A DNA stretch of 7,125 nt, taken from the NCBI GenBank assembly GCA_007125415.1, contig SLDH01000399.1:1-7125 (forward strand). The letters run 5' to 3'. This DNA comes from Roseovarius sp. GTDB lineage: Bacteria > Pseudomonadota > Alphaproteobacteria > Rhodobacterales > Rhodobacteraceae. This document shows, piece by piece, positions 1 to 5,964 of this stretch (the stretch's first letter is position 1; the number at the start of each line of letters is the position of its first letter). The notes beneath the pieces were generated by a model. It had not been told where the DNA came from. It saw nothing but the letters and a program-made list of their open reading frames with translations, and searched no databases. Position numbers and translations under genes: made by a program.

Positions 1-1201
1 AGGTGTTGGGGTGATTCGGTTCAAGCGTGAAGCCTGCGCCGCGGTTCTGAAGCAGGATACCGAATTTTTCCGATGCGATACCCGAGCCGAAACCGTGAAA
101 GATCGAGTAGATCAGCGAGACCATCCGCCGATCCTGGTCGACGGTAGTGATATAGACCGTATCCTTGTGCACAGCTTCCGTCAGAGGTGCGGGTGCGGCC
201 ATGGCCTTGCCCGGATCGATGAGCGCGGCCAGTTTTGCAGCTGTCTCCTTGGAAAGCATATGCTCGATCCGCGTGACATGATCCGGATCGGCGATGAACC
301 GGTCTCTGGCATCATAGGCCAGCTTGGTGGCTTCCGCCTCGATATGGGCGCGCTCCGCGCCGAACGGGGCCATGGCGGCGAGATCGAAATGCTTCAGGAT
401 GTTGAGCATCAGGATCGCCGTGGCACCCTGTCCGTTGGGCGGATGTTCAACCAGATCCATGCCGCGATAACGGCCCGAGATGGGTGTTGTATCGTCGCAT
501 TGCACTTCAGCGAAATCCTTCGCGCTCTGCACACCGCCAAGCGTGTTCAGCGCCGCCAGCATATCCTCGGCGATCTCGCCCTCATAGAAGGCAGAGGCGC
601 CCTCCTTTGCCACGCGGCGCAGTACCTCGGCCTGGCCGGGCGCGCGAAAGATGTCGCCGACCTTCAGTGCTGCGCCACCGCGCGAGAAATGCTCGATACC
701 ATGGCCTTGCAGAACATGCAGGTCATCGGCCCAGTCATGCGCGACGCGCGGAGCCACGGGGACGCCCTCTTCGGCGTAATGGATGGCAGGGGCCAGCAGC
801 GTATCCAGCCCAAGCTTTCCTTCGGTTTCGGCCAGGTGGCAGAATGCATTGATCGCCCCGGGAATGGTCACCGAATGCGGGCTGTAGTCGGGCATGATGC
901 GGTGCCCTGCCGCGCGCAGCAACTCGGGATCGGCTGCGGCCGGTGCACGACCCGACCCATTGAGTGCGCGAATGTTCCGTCCTCCGGGTTCGGTGTAGAG
1001 CACGAAGCAATCTCCGCCGATTCCGGTGCTCTGCGGCTCGCAGATGCCCAGCAAGACCGCGCCTGCGATGGCCGCATCCATGGCGGTGCCACCGCGCGCC
1101 AGCATGTCGACCGCAACGCGCGCCGCAAGCGGATGCGATGTGGCGCATAGACCGTTCGATGCAAAGACCGCCGAACGATGAGGCTTGTGAAAATCGCGCA
1201 T
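1..1201 (-). CDS. Gamma-glutamyltransferase family protein (cytoplasmic, YwrD-like), C-terminus cut by window edge
   Basis: This open frame reads from an ATG at 1201 down to base 1 without a stop, giving 400 residues. Family members are usually about 530 residues, so roughly the last quarter lies outside. An excellent ribosome site (AGGGAGGAG, five bases before the ATG) fixes the start. Family signatures are clear: ARGGTAMDAAIAGA at 35-48, EPQSTGIGGD at 55-64, NGSGRAP at 81-87 (Arg85 in the place of the gamma-glutamate-binding Arg), PPNGQG in the middle, and the autoprocessing site at Thr348 in KDTVYITTVDQD, followed by HGFGSGI at 369-375. Thr348 should be both the cleavage point between large and small subunits and the catalytic nucleophile. 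In the known family it cleaves or transfers gamma-glutamyl groups, for example from glutathione. The N-terminus has no signal peptide, so it probably acts in the cytoplasm, unlike periplasmic E. coli Ggt. The substrate is not evident; related acylases share this fold. It is transcribed away from the dehydrogenase locus. Confidence 0.9.
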   Translation of the reverse strand, partial: MRDFHKPHRSAVFASNGLCATSHPLAARVAVDMLARGGTAMDAAIAGAVLLGICEPQSTGIGGDCFVLYTEPGGRNIRALNGSGRAPAAADPELLRAAGHRIMPDYSPHSVTIPGAINAFCHLAETEGKLGLDTLLAPAIHYAEEGVPVAPRVAHDWADDLHVLQGHGIEHFSRGGAALKVGDIFRAPGQAEVLRRVAKEGASAFYEGEIAEDMLAALNTLGGVQSAKDFAEVQCDDTTPISGRYRGMDLVEHPPNGQGATAILMLNILKHFDLAAMAPFGAERAHIEAEATKLAYDARDRFIADPDHVTRIEHMLSKETAAKLAALIDPGKAMAAPAPLTEAVHKDTVYITTVDQDRRMVSLIYSIFHGFGSGIASEKFGILLQNRGAGFTLEPNHPNT

Positions 1202-1436
1202 GTCTGCTCCTCCCTGTAGGTGGCGCGAGCCTATGCGGCTCTCAGGAGAATGCCAATGCGCGTTTGCGGGAAAGGACCTCGACGCCGCGCACTGGGTGGG
1301 GGCTGTTACAACGCGGCGCCGAGGGAAGCTTGTTGCAGCTACATCTTCCTTATGGTGCCGGATTCTGACCGGATTTCGCTGAGATATGGGTGATTTGGTG
1401 GCCGATTGGCTGCTGCAACGTGAACAATCTGCGCCA
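1202..1436. other. Intergenic region between anti-sigma gene and gamma-glutamyltransferase gene
   Basis: These 235 bases hold the leader of the minus-strand gamma-glutamyltransferase gene, including its ribosome site (about 1207-1215). A short perfect inverted repeat, GAGCC at 1227-1231 and GGCTC at 1237-1241 around a five-base loop, lies in that leader. At five base pairs it may be chance. I see no convincing intrinsic terminator with a T-tract after the anti-sigma gene, so read-through from the upstream pair cannot be excluded. No credible small gene was found here. Confidence 0.5.
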
Positions 1437-1895
1437 TCAGCTGCGATTGATCATGAAGCCGAGATAAAGATGGTTTTCATCAGCAACCCGATGGTAGCTG
1501 ACCCGGTCCGTGAGATTGTGGATCAGGTACCAGCCGAAACCGCCCTCCGGCAAGGTTCTGACCGGTCCGGACGAATCAGGCAGGATCGGATGGGGCAGAC
1601 CGAGCCCCGGAAAGGGCCGGCCCCGATCCCGCAGCTCGATCTCCAGCCAGTCCGGCTTCAGATCAGCATGGAGCTGCAAGGGGCCCGGCTCCTGCGGCGC
1701 ATAGGCATGTTCGATGATGTTGTTGAGTGCCTCGGCAAGGACGATTTCGACAGTCCCACGCTGCTCCGACATCATTCCCAGGGCGATGAGCTTTTGCCGC
1801 AGCTCCGTCAGAATGCTGCGAACGCCATCGGCGGTGCCATCGCCGATGATCGTGATGCTTTCCCGGCCGTCCTCCGCTCTCGGGCAAGGCACCAT
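1437..1895 (-). CDS. RsbW/RbaW-like anti-sigma factor (GHKL serine-protein kinase domain)
   Basis: A 152-residue protein made almost wholly of one GHKL ATPase domain of the anti-sigma type. The N-box is at 55-64 (EALNNIIEHA, with Glu55, Asn59 and His63). The G1 box is at 90-95 (DRGRPF, with Asp90 and Gly92). The glycine-rich G2 box is at 117-125 (EGGFGWYLI). The length matches stand-alone RsbW/SpoIIAB proteins. In that family the protein binds and blocks a sigma factor, and phosphorylates its STAS antagonist on a serine to inactivate it. The STAS partner is directly upstream with a three-base gap. No clear Shine-Dalgarno precedes the ATG at 1895, so translational coupling is likely. No sigma factor gene is in the window. 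In Rhodobacter capsulatus such a pair (RbaV/RbaW) affects gene transfer agent production; orthology here is an inference. A long plus-strand frame over this gene is an antisense shadow. Confidence 0.88.
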   Translation of the reverse strand: MVPCPRAEDGRESITIIGDGTADGVRSILTELRQKLIALGMMSEQRGTVEIVLAEALNNIIEHAYAPQEPGPLQLHADLKPDWLEIELRDRGRPFPGLGLPHPILPDSSGPVRTLPEGGFGWYLIHNLTDRVSYHRVADENHLYLGFMINRS

Positions 1896-1898
1896 TGA

Positions 1899-2240
1899 TC
1901 AGCCGCTGGCCCTAAGACCAAGAGCCGCATCGACCGAGGGGTAGATGCCGAAGACCGAATCCATCCTGGTGAGGCGGAACACCCTGTCGACATCCGGCGT
2001 AAGGCCCGAAAGGTCGAGTTTGCGCCCATCCCCGAGCTGTTTCATGGAAGCCACAATCGCGCCAAGCCCGCTTGAATCGACGAAATCCACTCCGGACATA
2101 TCGAGCACGACACGCCCCTGCGCCGCCTGTGTGGCTTCTCGCATCGCATCCTTGAACCGTATCGCCGACGCAGCATCAATCCGCCTCTCGCGGACGGATA
2201 TCACGAGGGTGCCGCTTTGATTGATGGTCGCAAACTGCAT
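1899..2240 (-). CDS. STAS-domain anti-sigma factor antagonist (RsbV/RbaV/SpoIIAA-like)
   Basis: A 113-residue protein consisting of a single STAS domain. The phosphorylation loop is VDFVDSSGLGAIVAS at 51-65. By alignment with SpoIIAA (MDSSGLG, Ser58 phosphorylated), Ser56 is the expected target. The rest fits the fold: beta strands at 11-17 and 44-49, and a C-terminal segment LTPDVDRVFRLTRMDSVFGI typical of bacterial antagonists. Unphosphorylated antagonist would bind the anti-sigma factor encoded just downstream and free the sigma factor; phosphorylation by that kinase would reverse this. The start at 2240 is supported by GGGAG seven bases upstream. The two genes almost certainly form one transcript, antagonist first as in rsbV-rsbW operons. 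The phosphatase needed to reactivate the antagonist is not nearby and would have to be encoded elsewhere. Confidence 0.9.
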   Translation of the reverse strand: MQFATINQSGTLVISVRERRIDAASAIRFKDAMREATQAAQGRVVLDMSGVDFVDSSGLGAIVASMKQLGDGRKLDLSGLTPDVDRVFRLTRMDSVFGIYPSVDAALGLRASG

Positions 2241-2489
2241 GGGCGTCTCCCGTCGGGCTGTCCGGAACTGTCGCGAAACTAGCGCGCATTCCTTACTATT
2301 CGGTGTGCAGGGAAGAAGACTGCGCGGGCGCCCTTGGCCGAGGGGTCTGGTCTCGCGCAGGCTCGCGGAACGCCCGAAAATGGAGAAATGTCGTCAGGGC
2401 TTCTTCTTGGCAGAAATACCCAAAAACGCACGACGATTTTTCCGGCGTCAAGGGCATCGCCCAGGCGCATGGGTCATCGAAAGTCAAGC

Positions 2490-2579
2490 ATGAGGCTGGC
2501 GGCCCTTGCCCATGGGAAGACCGACGAGGTGCAGATCGACCCGGCTGCGAACATGTTCTTCACCGTCAGTACCCGCTGA
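2490..2579 (+). CDS. Possible 29-residue small ORF or gene remnant
   Basis: ATG at 2490 to TGA at 2577-2579, beginning MRLAALAHGKTDEVQ and ending FFTVSTR. About 25 of the 29 codons end in G or C, matching real genes in the window, whereas the same frame just upstream loses that bias. That is the only support. There is no good Shine-Dalgarno before the ATG, no recognised family, and one minus-strand frame over the same bases also shows G/C third positions, so the signal is ambiguous. It could be a small protein, the tail of a decayed gene, or chance. Confidence 0.15.
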   Translation: MRLAALAHGKTDEVQIDPAANMFFTVSTR

Positions 2580-2647
2580 GGATTGGCAAAGGACAGCTTC
2601 GCGACGCAGACGATTTCCGTTGCAAATGCAGGCCAATTCCCGCAGGT

Positions 2648-2670
2648 TGAAAAAAAGGGCGCTTTTTTCA
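2648..2670. promoter_or_regulatory. A-tract/T-tract inverted repeat, candidate operator of the XRE-cupin regulator
   Basis: Perfect eight-base arms, TGAAAAAA at 2648-2655 and TTTTTTCA at 2663-2670, flank a seven-base centre AGGGCGC. The flanks (GGT before, CC after) almost extend the symmetry. It ends 20 bases before the ATG of the XRE regulator gene. The 15-base arm-to-arm spacing (about one and a half helical turns) and this position suit binding by a dimeric repressor, most simply the regulator itself. A rho-independent terminator is less likely because no upstream plus-strand gene needs one and the loop-side pairs are all A:T. Confidence 0.45.
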
Positions 2671-2690
2671 CCGCGTGAGGTCAATTCAAC

Positions 2691-3263
2691 ATGCAGCCTT
2701 TCGATCCCGCCAGAACACCCACGCTGGGCGCCGATCTGCGAGCCCTGCGCAAGGCGCGTGGGCTCACCCTGACGGATCTTGCGGAACGGCTCGGGCGTTC
2801 GGTGGGCTGGCTCAGCCAGGTGGAACGCGACATGTCCAACCCCTCCATGTCGGACCTGCGGATGATCGCACAGGCGCTCGACGCACCCGTATCGCTGCTT
2901 TTCGGGCAGGGTGTGGCGCCGGCGCAAGAGCAGGGCTTCATCGTGCGTGCAGGGGCGCGCCGTTCCATGGGTGGTGGCGAGGATGGCCTTGTGGAAGAGT
3001 TGCTCTCGCCCGACCTGACGGATGCGTTCGAGGTCATTCATTCCACCTTTCTGCCCGGCGCGAGGCTTGGCGCGCCCGATCAGCGCCCGACGCAGGAGGT
3101 GGGTTATGTCATCTCGGGGCGGCTCGAGATCACCATTGCAGGGCAGCAGTTCAGTGTCGGCCCCGGCGACAGCTTCCGCATGCGTGGCGAGGTCTATGAA
3201 TGGGAAAACCCCTACCAGGAACCTGCTGTGGTGATCTGGGTCATCGCCCCGCCGGTTTACTGA
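2691..3263 (+). CDS. XRE-family transcriptional regulator with C-terminal cupin domain
   Basis: A 190-residue two-domain regulator. Residues 12-69 form a Cro/CI-type helix-turn-helix, with LTLTDLAERLGRS followed by the recognition stretch VGWLSQVERDMSNPS and then LRMIAQALDAPVSLLF. Residues 115-187 form a small beta-barrel cupin with QEVGYVISGRLEI at 135-147 and GPGDSFRMR at 157-165. XRE-cupin proteins of this size usually regulate a neighbouring catabolic gene, binding a small ligand in the cupin. The gene precedes the FAD-GcvT dehydrogenase on the same strand, so that gene is the obvious target; autoregulation through the inverted repeat 20 bases upstream is also plausible. Canonical cupin histidine ligands appear to be missing (Thr134 and the VYEW stretch at 168-171 sit where His is usual). 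The ribosome site (GTGAGG) is modest, at about ten bases. An ATG at 2691 gives a normal N-terminus for the family. Confidence 0.88.
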   Translation: MQPFDPARTPTLGADLRALRKARGLTLTDLAERLGRSVGWLSQVERDMSNPSMSDLRMIAQALDAPVSLLFGQGVAPAQEQGFIVRAGARRSMGGGEDGLVEELLSPDLTDAFEVIHSTFLPGARLGAPDQRPTQEVGYVISGRLEITIAGQQFSVGPGDSFRMRGEVYEWENPYQEPAVVIWVIAPPVY

Positions 3264-3442
3264 TGGGGGCAGCATGAGGTTGCGGACGGAATTGAAGCGG
3301 GTTCGGCATGCTCCATTCGGCGGAATGGAAGGCTCGGGTCACTGCGCGGGATCCGAAGCGTTGAATTCGAGTATTTTGGGAACAATGAAAGATCAGACGC
3401 GCGGCATCCCGACATGGGCCTGCAGCGGCGTAAAGGAGCAGT
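3264..3442. other. Gap between regulator and dehydrogenase genes, probable promoter/leader region
   Basis: The 179 bases between the regulator stop and the dehydrogenase start are long enough for a separate promoter. A perfect hairpin lies at 3312-3329. About 3361-3395 is the most AT-rich stretch (TTGAATTCGAGTATTTTGGG), where a promoter is most likely, but I cannot assign -35 and -10 boxes with confidence. I see no glycine or other riboswitch that I recognise. An overlapping 68-codon frame from 3274 runs into the dehydrogenase gene in another frame and lacks family features. Confidence 0.45.
3312..3329. repeat. Perfect 7-bp inverted repeat with 4-base loop
   Basis: TCCATTC at 3312-3318 and GAATGGA at 3323-3329 flank GGCG. 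It starts 48 bases after the regulator stop codon and ends 113 bases before the dehydrogenase start. No T-tract follows, so it is not a standard intrinsic terminator. It could be an mRNA 3' stabilising hairpin for the regulator transcript, a protein-binding site, or chance. Confidence 0.35.
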
Positions 3443-3475
3443 ATGGATTCGCGGAACACAGGGAGACGGAAAATG
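3434..3475 (+). promoter_or_regulatory. Two candidate translation starts of the dehydrogenase, each with a ribosome site
   Basis: AAAGGAG at 3432-3438 sits four bases before the ATG at 3443. Ten codons downstream in the same frame a second ATG at 3473 is preceded by GGGAGA at 3461-3466. The first site is the stronger Shine-Dalgarno match. The second gives a protein (MAEFPTSARVVVIGGG) that begins where most family members begin, and the first ten residues (MDSRNTGRRK) look like non-domain sequence. The start is therefore uncertain by ten residues. Confidence 0.5.
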
Positions 3476-5920
3476 GCTGAATTTCCAACATCGGCACGTG
3501 TTGTTGTCATCGGGGGCGGCGTGGTTGGCGCGTCTGTGCTCTATCATCTGGCCAGGAAGGGCTGGACGGATTGCGTGCTGCTCGAAAAGAACGAGTTGAC
3601 CGCCGGCAGCACCTGGCATGCGGCGGGCAATGTGCCGACCTTTTCCACGAGCTGGGCCATCATGAACATCCAGCGCTATTCCACCGAGCTTTACGCCCGG
3701 CTTGGGGAAGAGGTGGATTATCCGATGAATTACCACCAGACGGGCTCGATCCGGCTGGCCCATAGCAAGGAGCGCATGCAGGAGTTCGAGCGCGCCTGCT
3801 CCATGGGGCGCTATCAGGGCATCAAGATGGAGATCTTCAGCCCCGATCAGGCGAAAGAGGCGTATCCTTTCCTCGAAACGCATGATCTGGCGGGCGCGCT
3901 TTATGATCCATCTGATGGGGATATCGACCCCGCGCAGGTGACCCAGGCTCTGGCCAAGGGCGCCCGTGACATGGGTGCGCAGGTCATCCGCTTCTGCCCG
4001 GCAACGGGTGTTACGCAAAAGCCCGACAAAAGCTGGACCGTGCATACCGACAAGGGTGATATCGATTGTGCCTTCGTGGTCAACGCAGCGGGATATTACG
4101 CCCAGCGGGTTGGCGAATGGTTCAAGCCCTATGGCGGGCGCACCGTGCCGATGATGGTGATGAGCCATCAATACCTGCTGACCGAGCCGATCCCCGAGAT
4201 CGAAGCCTGGAGCAAGAAGCACGGCCGCAAGCTGCCGCTCATTCGCGATGTCGATGTCTCTTACTATCTGCGGCAGGAAAAACACGGCTTCAACCTTGGC
4301 CCCTACGAGCCCAATTGCCGCGCTCATTGGGAAACCGATGCAGACCCGATGCCCGATGACTTCAGCTTCCAGCTCTGGCAGGATGATCTGGACCGTATCG
4401 AAGAGATCGTGACAGATGCCATGGCGCGGGTGCCGCTCATGGGTTCATCGGGTGTCAGCAGCGTGATCAACGGCCCCATCCCCTATGCGCCCGACGGGTT
4501 ACCGCTGCTTGGTCCCATGCCGGGGGTGGAAAATGCCTTCGAGGCCTGTGTCTTCACCTTCGGGATCGCCCAGGGCGGTGGCTCCGGCAAGGTGCTGGCC
4601 GAACTGATCGTCGATGGCGCCAGCGAATGGGATATGTGGGCGCTCGATCCGCGCCGCTATACCGATTACACCGATCACGATTACTGCGTGAAAAAGGGCA
4701 TGGAGGTCTATGGCCATGAATATGCCATGCATTTCCCGCACCACGAATGGCCAGCCGCGCGCGACAAGAAGCTCAGCCCCGTCCATGATCGCATCAAGGC
4801 GCTGGGTGGCGTGATGGGTGCCTATAACGGCTGGGAGCGCGCAAACTGGTTCGCAAAACCCGGCGACGACACCAGCGAGGAAGCCACGCAGACATGGGAG
4901 CGTGATGGCCCCTGGGCACCCCGGGTGCGAGAGGAATGCGAGGCGGTGCGCGACGCCTGCGGCGTGCTGGACCTTCCGGGCTTCTCCCGCTTCCGCATCA
5001 CCGGCGCGGGCGCGGATGCCTGGCTGCGCGGCTTCGTCACAGGGGCGCTGCCCAAGGTGGGGCGGATCAACCTCGTCTATGTCGCCGATGCGCGCGGCCG
5101 CATCCTGAGCGAGCTTTCCTGCATCCGGTTGGCCGAGGATGATTTCGTGCTGATCACCGCCGCCACCGCGCAATGGCATGATGGCGAACTGATCCGCCGA
5201 TCCGTGCCCGAGGGCGTGCAGGTGCAGGAGACCACGCGCGAGCGCGATGCGCTGCTCCTTGCGGGGCCGAAGAGCCGCGAGTTGCTTGCCCCGCTGACGG
5301 ATGCCGATCTCTCGATGGGCTGGCTCACGCATCAGCATTGCACCGTGGCCGGCAAGCCCGCTTTCCTGATCCGCGTGAGCTTCACCGGCGAACTGGGCTG
5401 GGAAATCCACGCCGCCAATGCCGACATGCCGGCCATCTACGACGCGATCATCGGCGCAGGGGCGAAACCTTTTGGCATGTATGCGCTGAATTCCCTGCGG
5501 ATCGAGAAGGGTTACAGGGCGTGGAAGGGCGATCTCTCCACTGATTACACCATGCTCGAAGGCGGGCTGGAGCGGTTCATCAAGTTCGACAAACCCGAGG
5601 ATTTCACCGGCAAACCCGCCCTGCTGGCCGAAAAGCAGCGTGGCCGCGCACGTGCATTCGCCACCATGCTGGTGGAAGCGGGTGCCGCGGATGCCCCTTA
5701 CATGTCCACGATCTGGCACAATGGAGAGGTGGTGGGCGAAACCACATCGGGTGCCTGGGGCTACCGGGTGGGCGGCTCGGTGGCGCTCGGGATGCTGCGG
5801 GCCGATCTGGCCGAACCCGGGACGGAACTGACCGTGGAGATCTATGGCGAGCAATGCCGCGCCGTGGTGCAGCCCGACCAGCCGCTGTGGGATCCCGAAA
5901 ACGAAAGGCTTCGGGCCTAG
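3443..5920 (+). CDS. Dimethylglycine/sarcosine dehydrogenase-like FAD-GcvT fusion enzyme
   Basis: An 825-residue cytoplasmic flavoenzyme with the four-part layout of dimethylglycine and sarcosine dehydrogenases. An FAD-binding DAO domain spans about 18-390, with the dinucleotide motif GGGVVG at 24-29 and GSTWHAAG at 55-62, whose His59 matches the covalent FAD attachment site of the family. A linker (FAO_M) domain spans about 395-460 and contains GHEYAMHFP. Then come GWERANWF (463-470) and a GcvT aminomethyltransferase-like, folate-binding domain (about 480-720, with FTGELGWEIHA and GYRAWKGDLS), and a C-terminal GcvT barrel (about 730-820). Family members oxidise an N-methyl group and pass the one-carbon unit to tetrahydrofolate as 5,10-methylene-THF. 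Dimethylglycine is a likely substrate, as in glycine betaine breakdown, but Rhodobacteraceae carry many paralogues and sarcosine or another N-methyl compound is possible. The length is close to the bacterial norm (about 810-830). The minus-strand frames over this gene are antisense shadows. Confidence 0.9.
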   Translation: MDSRNTGRRKMAEFPTSARVVVIGGGVVGASVLYHLARKGWTDCVLLEKNELTAGSTWHAAGNVPTFSTSWAIMNIQRYSTELYARLGEEVDYPMNYHQTGSIRLAHSKERMQEFERACSMGRYQGIKMEIFSPDQAKEAYPFLETHDLAGALYDPSDGDIDPAQVTQALAKGARDMGAQVIRFCPATGVTQKPDKSWTVHTDKGDIDCAFVVNAAGYYAQRVGEWFKPYGGRTVPMMVMSHQYLLTEPIPEIEAWSKKHGRKLPLIRDVDVSYYLRQEKHGFNLGPYEPNCRAHWETDADPMPDDFSFQLWQDDLDRIEEIVTDAMARVPLMGSSGVSSVINGPIPYAPDGLPLLGPMPGVENAFEACVFTFGIAQGGGSGKVLAELIVDGASEWDMWALDPRRYTDYTDHDYCVKKGMEVYGHEYAMHFPHHEWPAARDKKLSPVHDRIKALGGVMGAYNGWERANWFAKPGDDTSEEATQTWERDGPWAPRVREECEAVRDACGVLDLPGFSRFRITGAGADAWLRGFVTGALPKVGRINLVYVADARGRILSELSCIRLAEDDFVLITAATAQWHDGELIRRSVPEGVQVQETTRERDALLLAGPKSRELLAPLTDADLSMGWLTHQHCTVAGKPAFLIRVSFTGELGWEIHAANADMPAIYDAIIGAGAKPFGMYALNSLRIEKGYRAWKGDLSTDYTMLEGGLERFIKFDKPEDFTGKPALLAEKQRGRARAFATMLVEAGAADAPYMSTIWHNGEVVGETTSGAWGYRVGGSVALGMLRADLAEPGTELTVEIYGEQCRAVVQPDQPLWDPENERLRA

Positions 5921-5964
5921 GACACTCCCGCGCCTCGGTGGATCGGCAATGATGGAAACGACCG

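Larger units (their letters stand above)
2241..2690. other. Divergent intergenic region between partner-switching pair and XRE regulator
   Basis: These 450 bases separate two diverging transcription units and should carry the promoters of both. The first 20 bases hold the ribosome site of the minus-strand STAS gene. The middle, from about 2280 to 2480, is visibly richer in A and T than the genes around it and shows no coding pattern I trust. A 29-codon frame at 2490-2579 and an A-tract/T-tract inverted repeat at 2648-2670 are listed separately. I looked for a general-stress (EcfG-type, GGAAC with a CGTT element 16-17 bases on) promoter before the STAS gene and found no convincing match. No tRNA-like or rRNA-like sequence is present. 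Confidence 0.6.

Noticed and set aside
11..1150. A 379-codon open frame on the plus strand
   Set aside because: It lies wholly antisense to the gamma-glutamyltransferase frame, which has clear family motifs and a strong ribosome site. Its translation matches no family I recognise and reflects GC-rich codon bias.
1386..1898. A 170-codon plus-strand open frame
   Set aside because: Antisense to the anti-sigma factor, which has intact ATP-binding boxes and a cognate partner gene upstream.
2241..2310. A possible EcfG-type (GGAAC/CGTT) stress promoter before the STAS gene
   Set aside because: Only a degenerate GGAAT with a CAGTT at matching spacing is present on the minus strand, which is too weak to call.
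2648..2670. Reading the A-tract/T-tract repeat as an intrinsic terminator
   Set aside because: No plus-strand gene precedes it, the inner stem would be all A:T, and it lies directly in front of a start codon; an operator is more plausible.
2484..3275. A 263-codon minus-strand open frame over the XRE-cupin gene and its upstream region
   Set aside because: The plus-strand frame has an unmistakable helix-turn-helix and cupin; the minus-strand translation is rich in His and Arg and shows no domain pattern.
2683..3367. The 8-mer AATTCAAC at 2683-2690 and its inverse GTTGAATT at 3360-3367, upstream of the regulator and the dehydrogenase
   Set aside because: A shared 8-mer between two stretches of this size is expected about once or twice by chance on either strand, and neither copy extends into a symmetric site.
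3274..3480. A 68-codon plus-strand frame starting ten bases after the regulator stop, preceded by GGGGGC
   Set aside because: It overlaps the dehydrogenase start in another frame, lacks G/C third-position bias, and spans the hairpin and likely promoter; a leader peptide cannot be excluded but is not supported.
4499..5854. A 451-codon minus-strand open frame, and a 356-codon one at 3257-4327
   Set aside because: Both are antisense to the FAD-GcvT dehydrogenase, whose motifs run continuously through these positions. Long antisense frames are expected in GC-rich genes.
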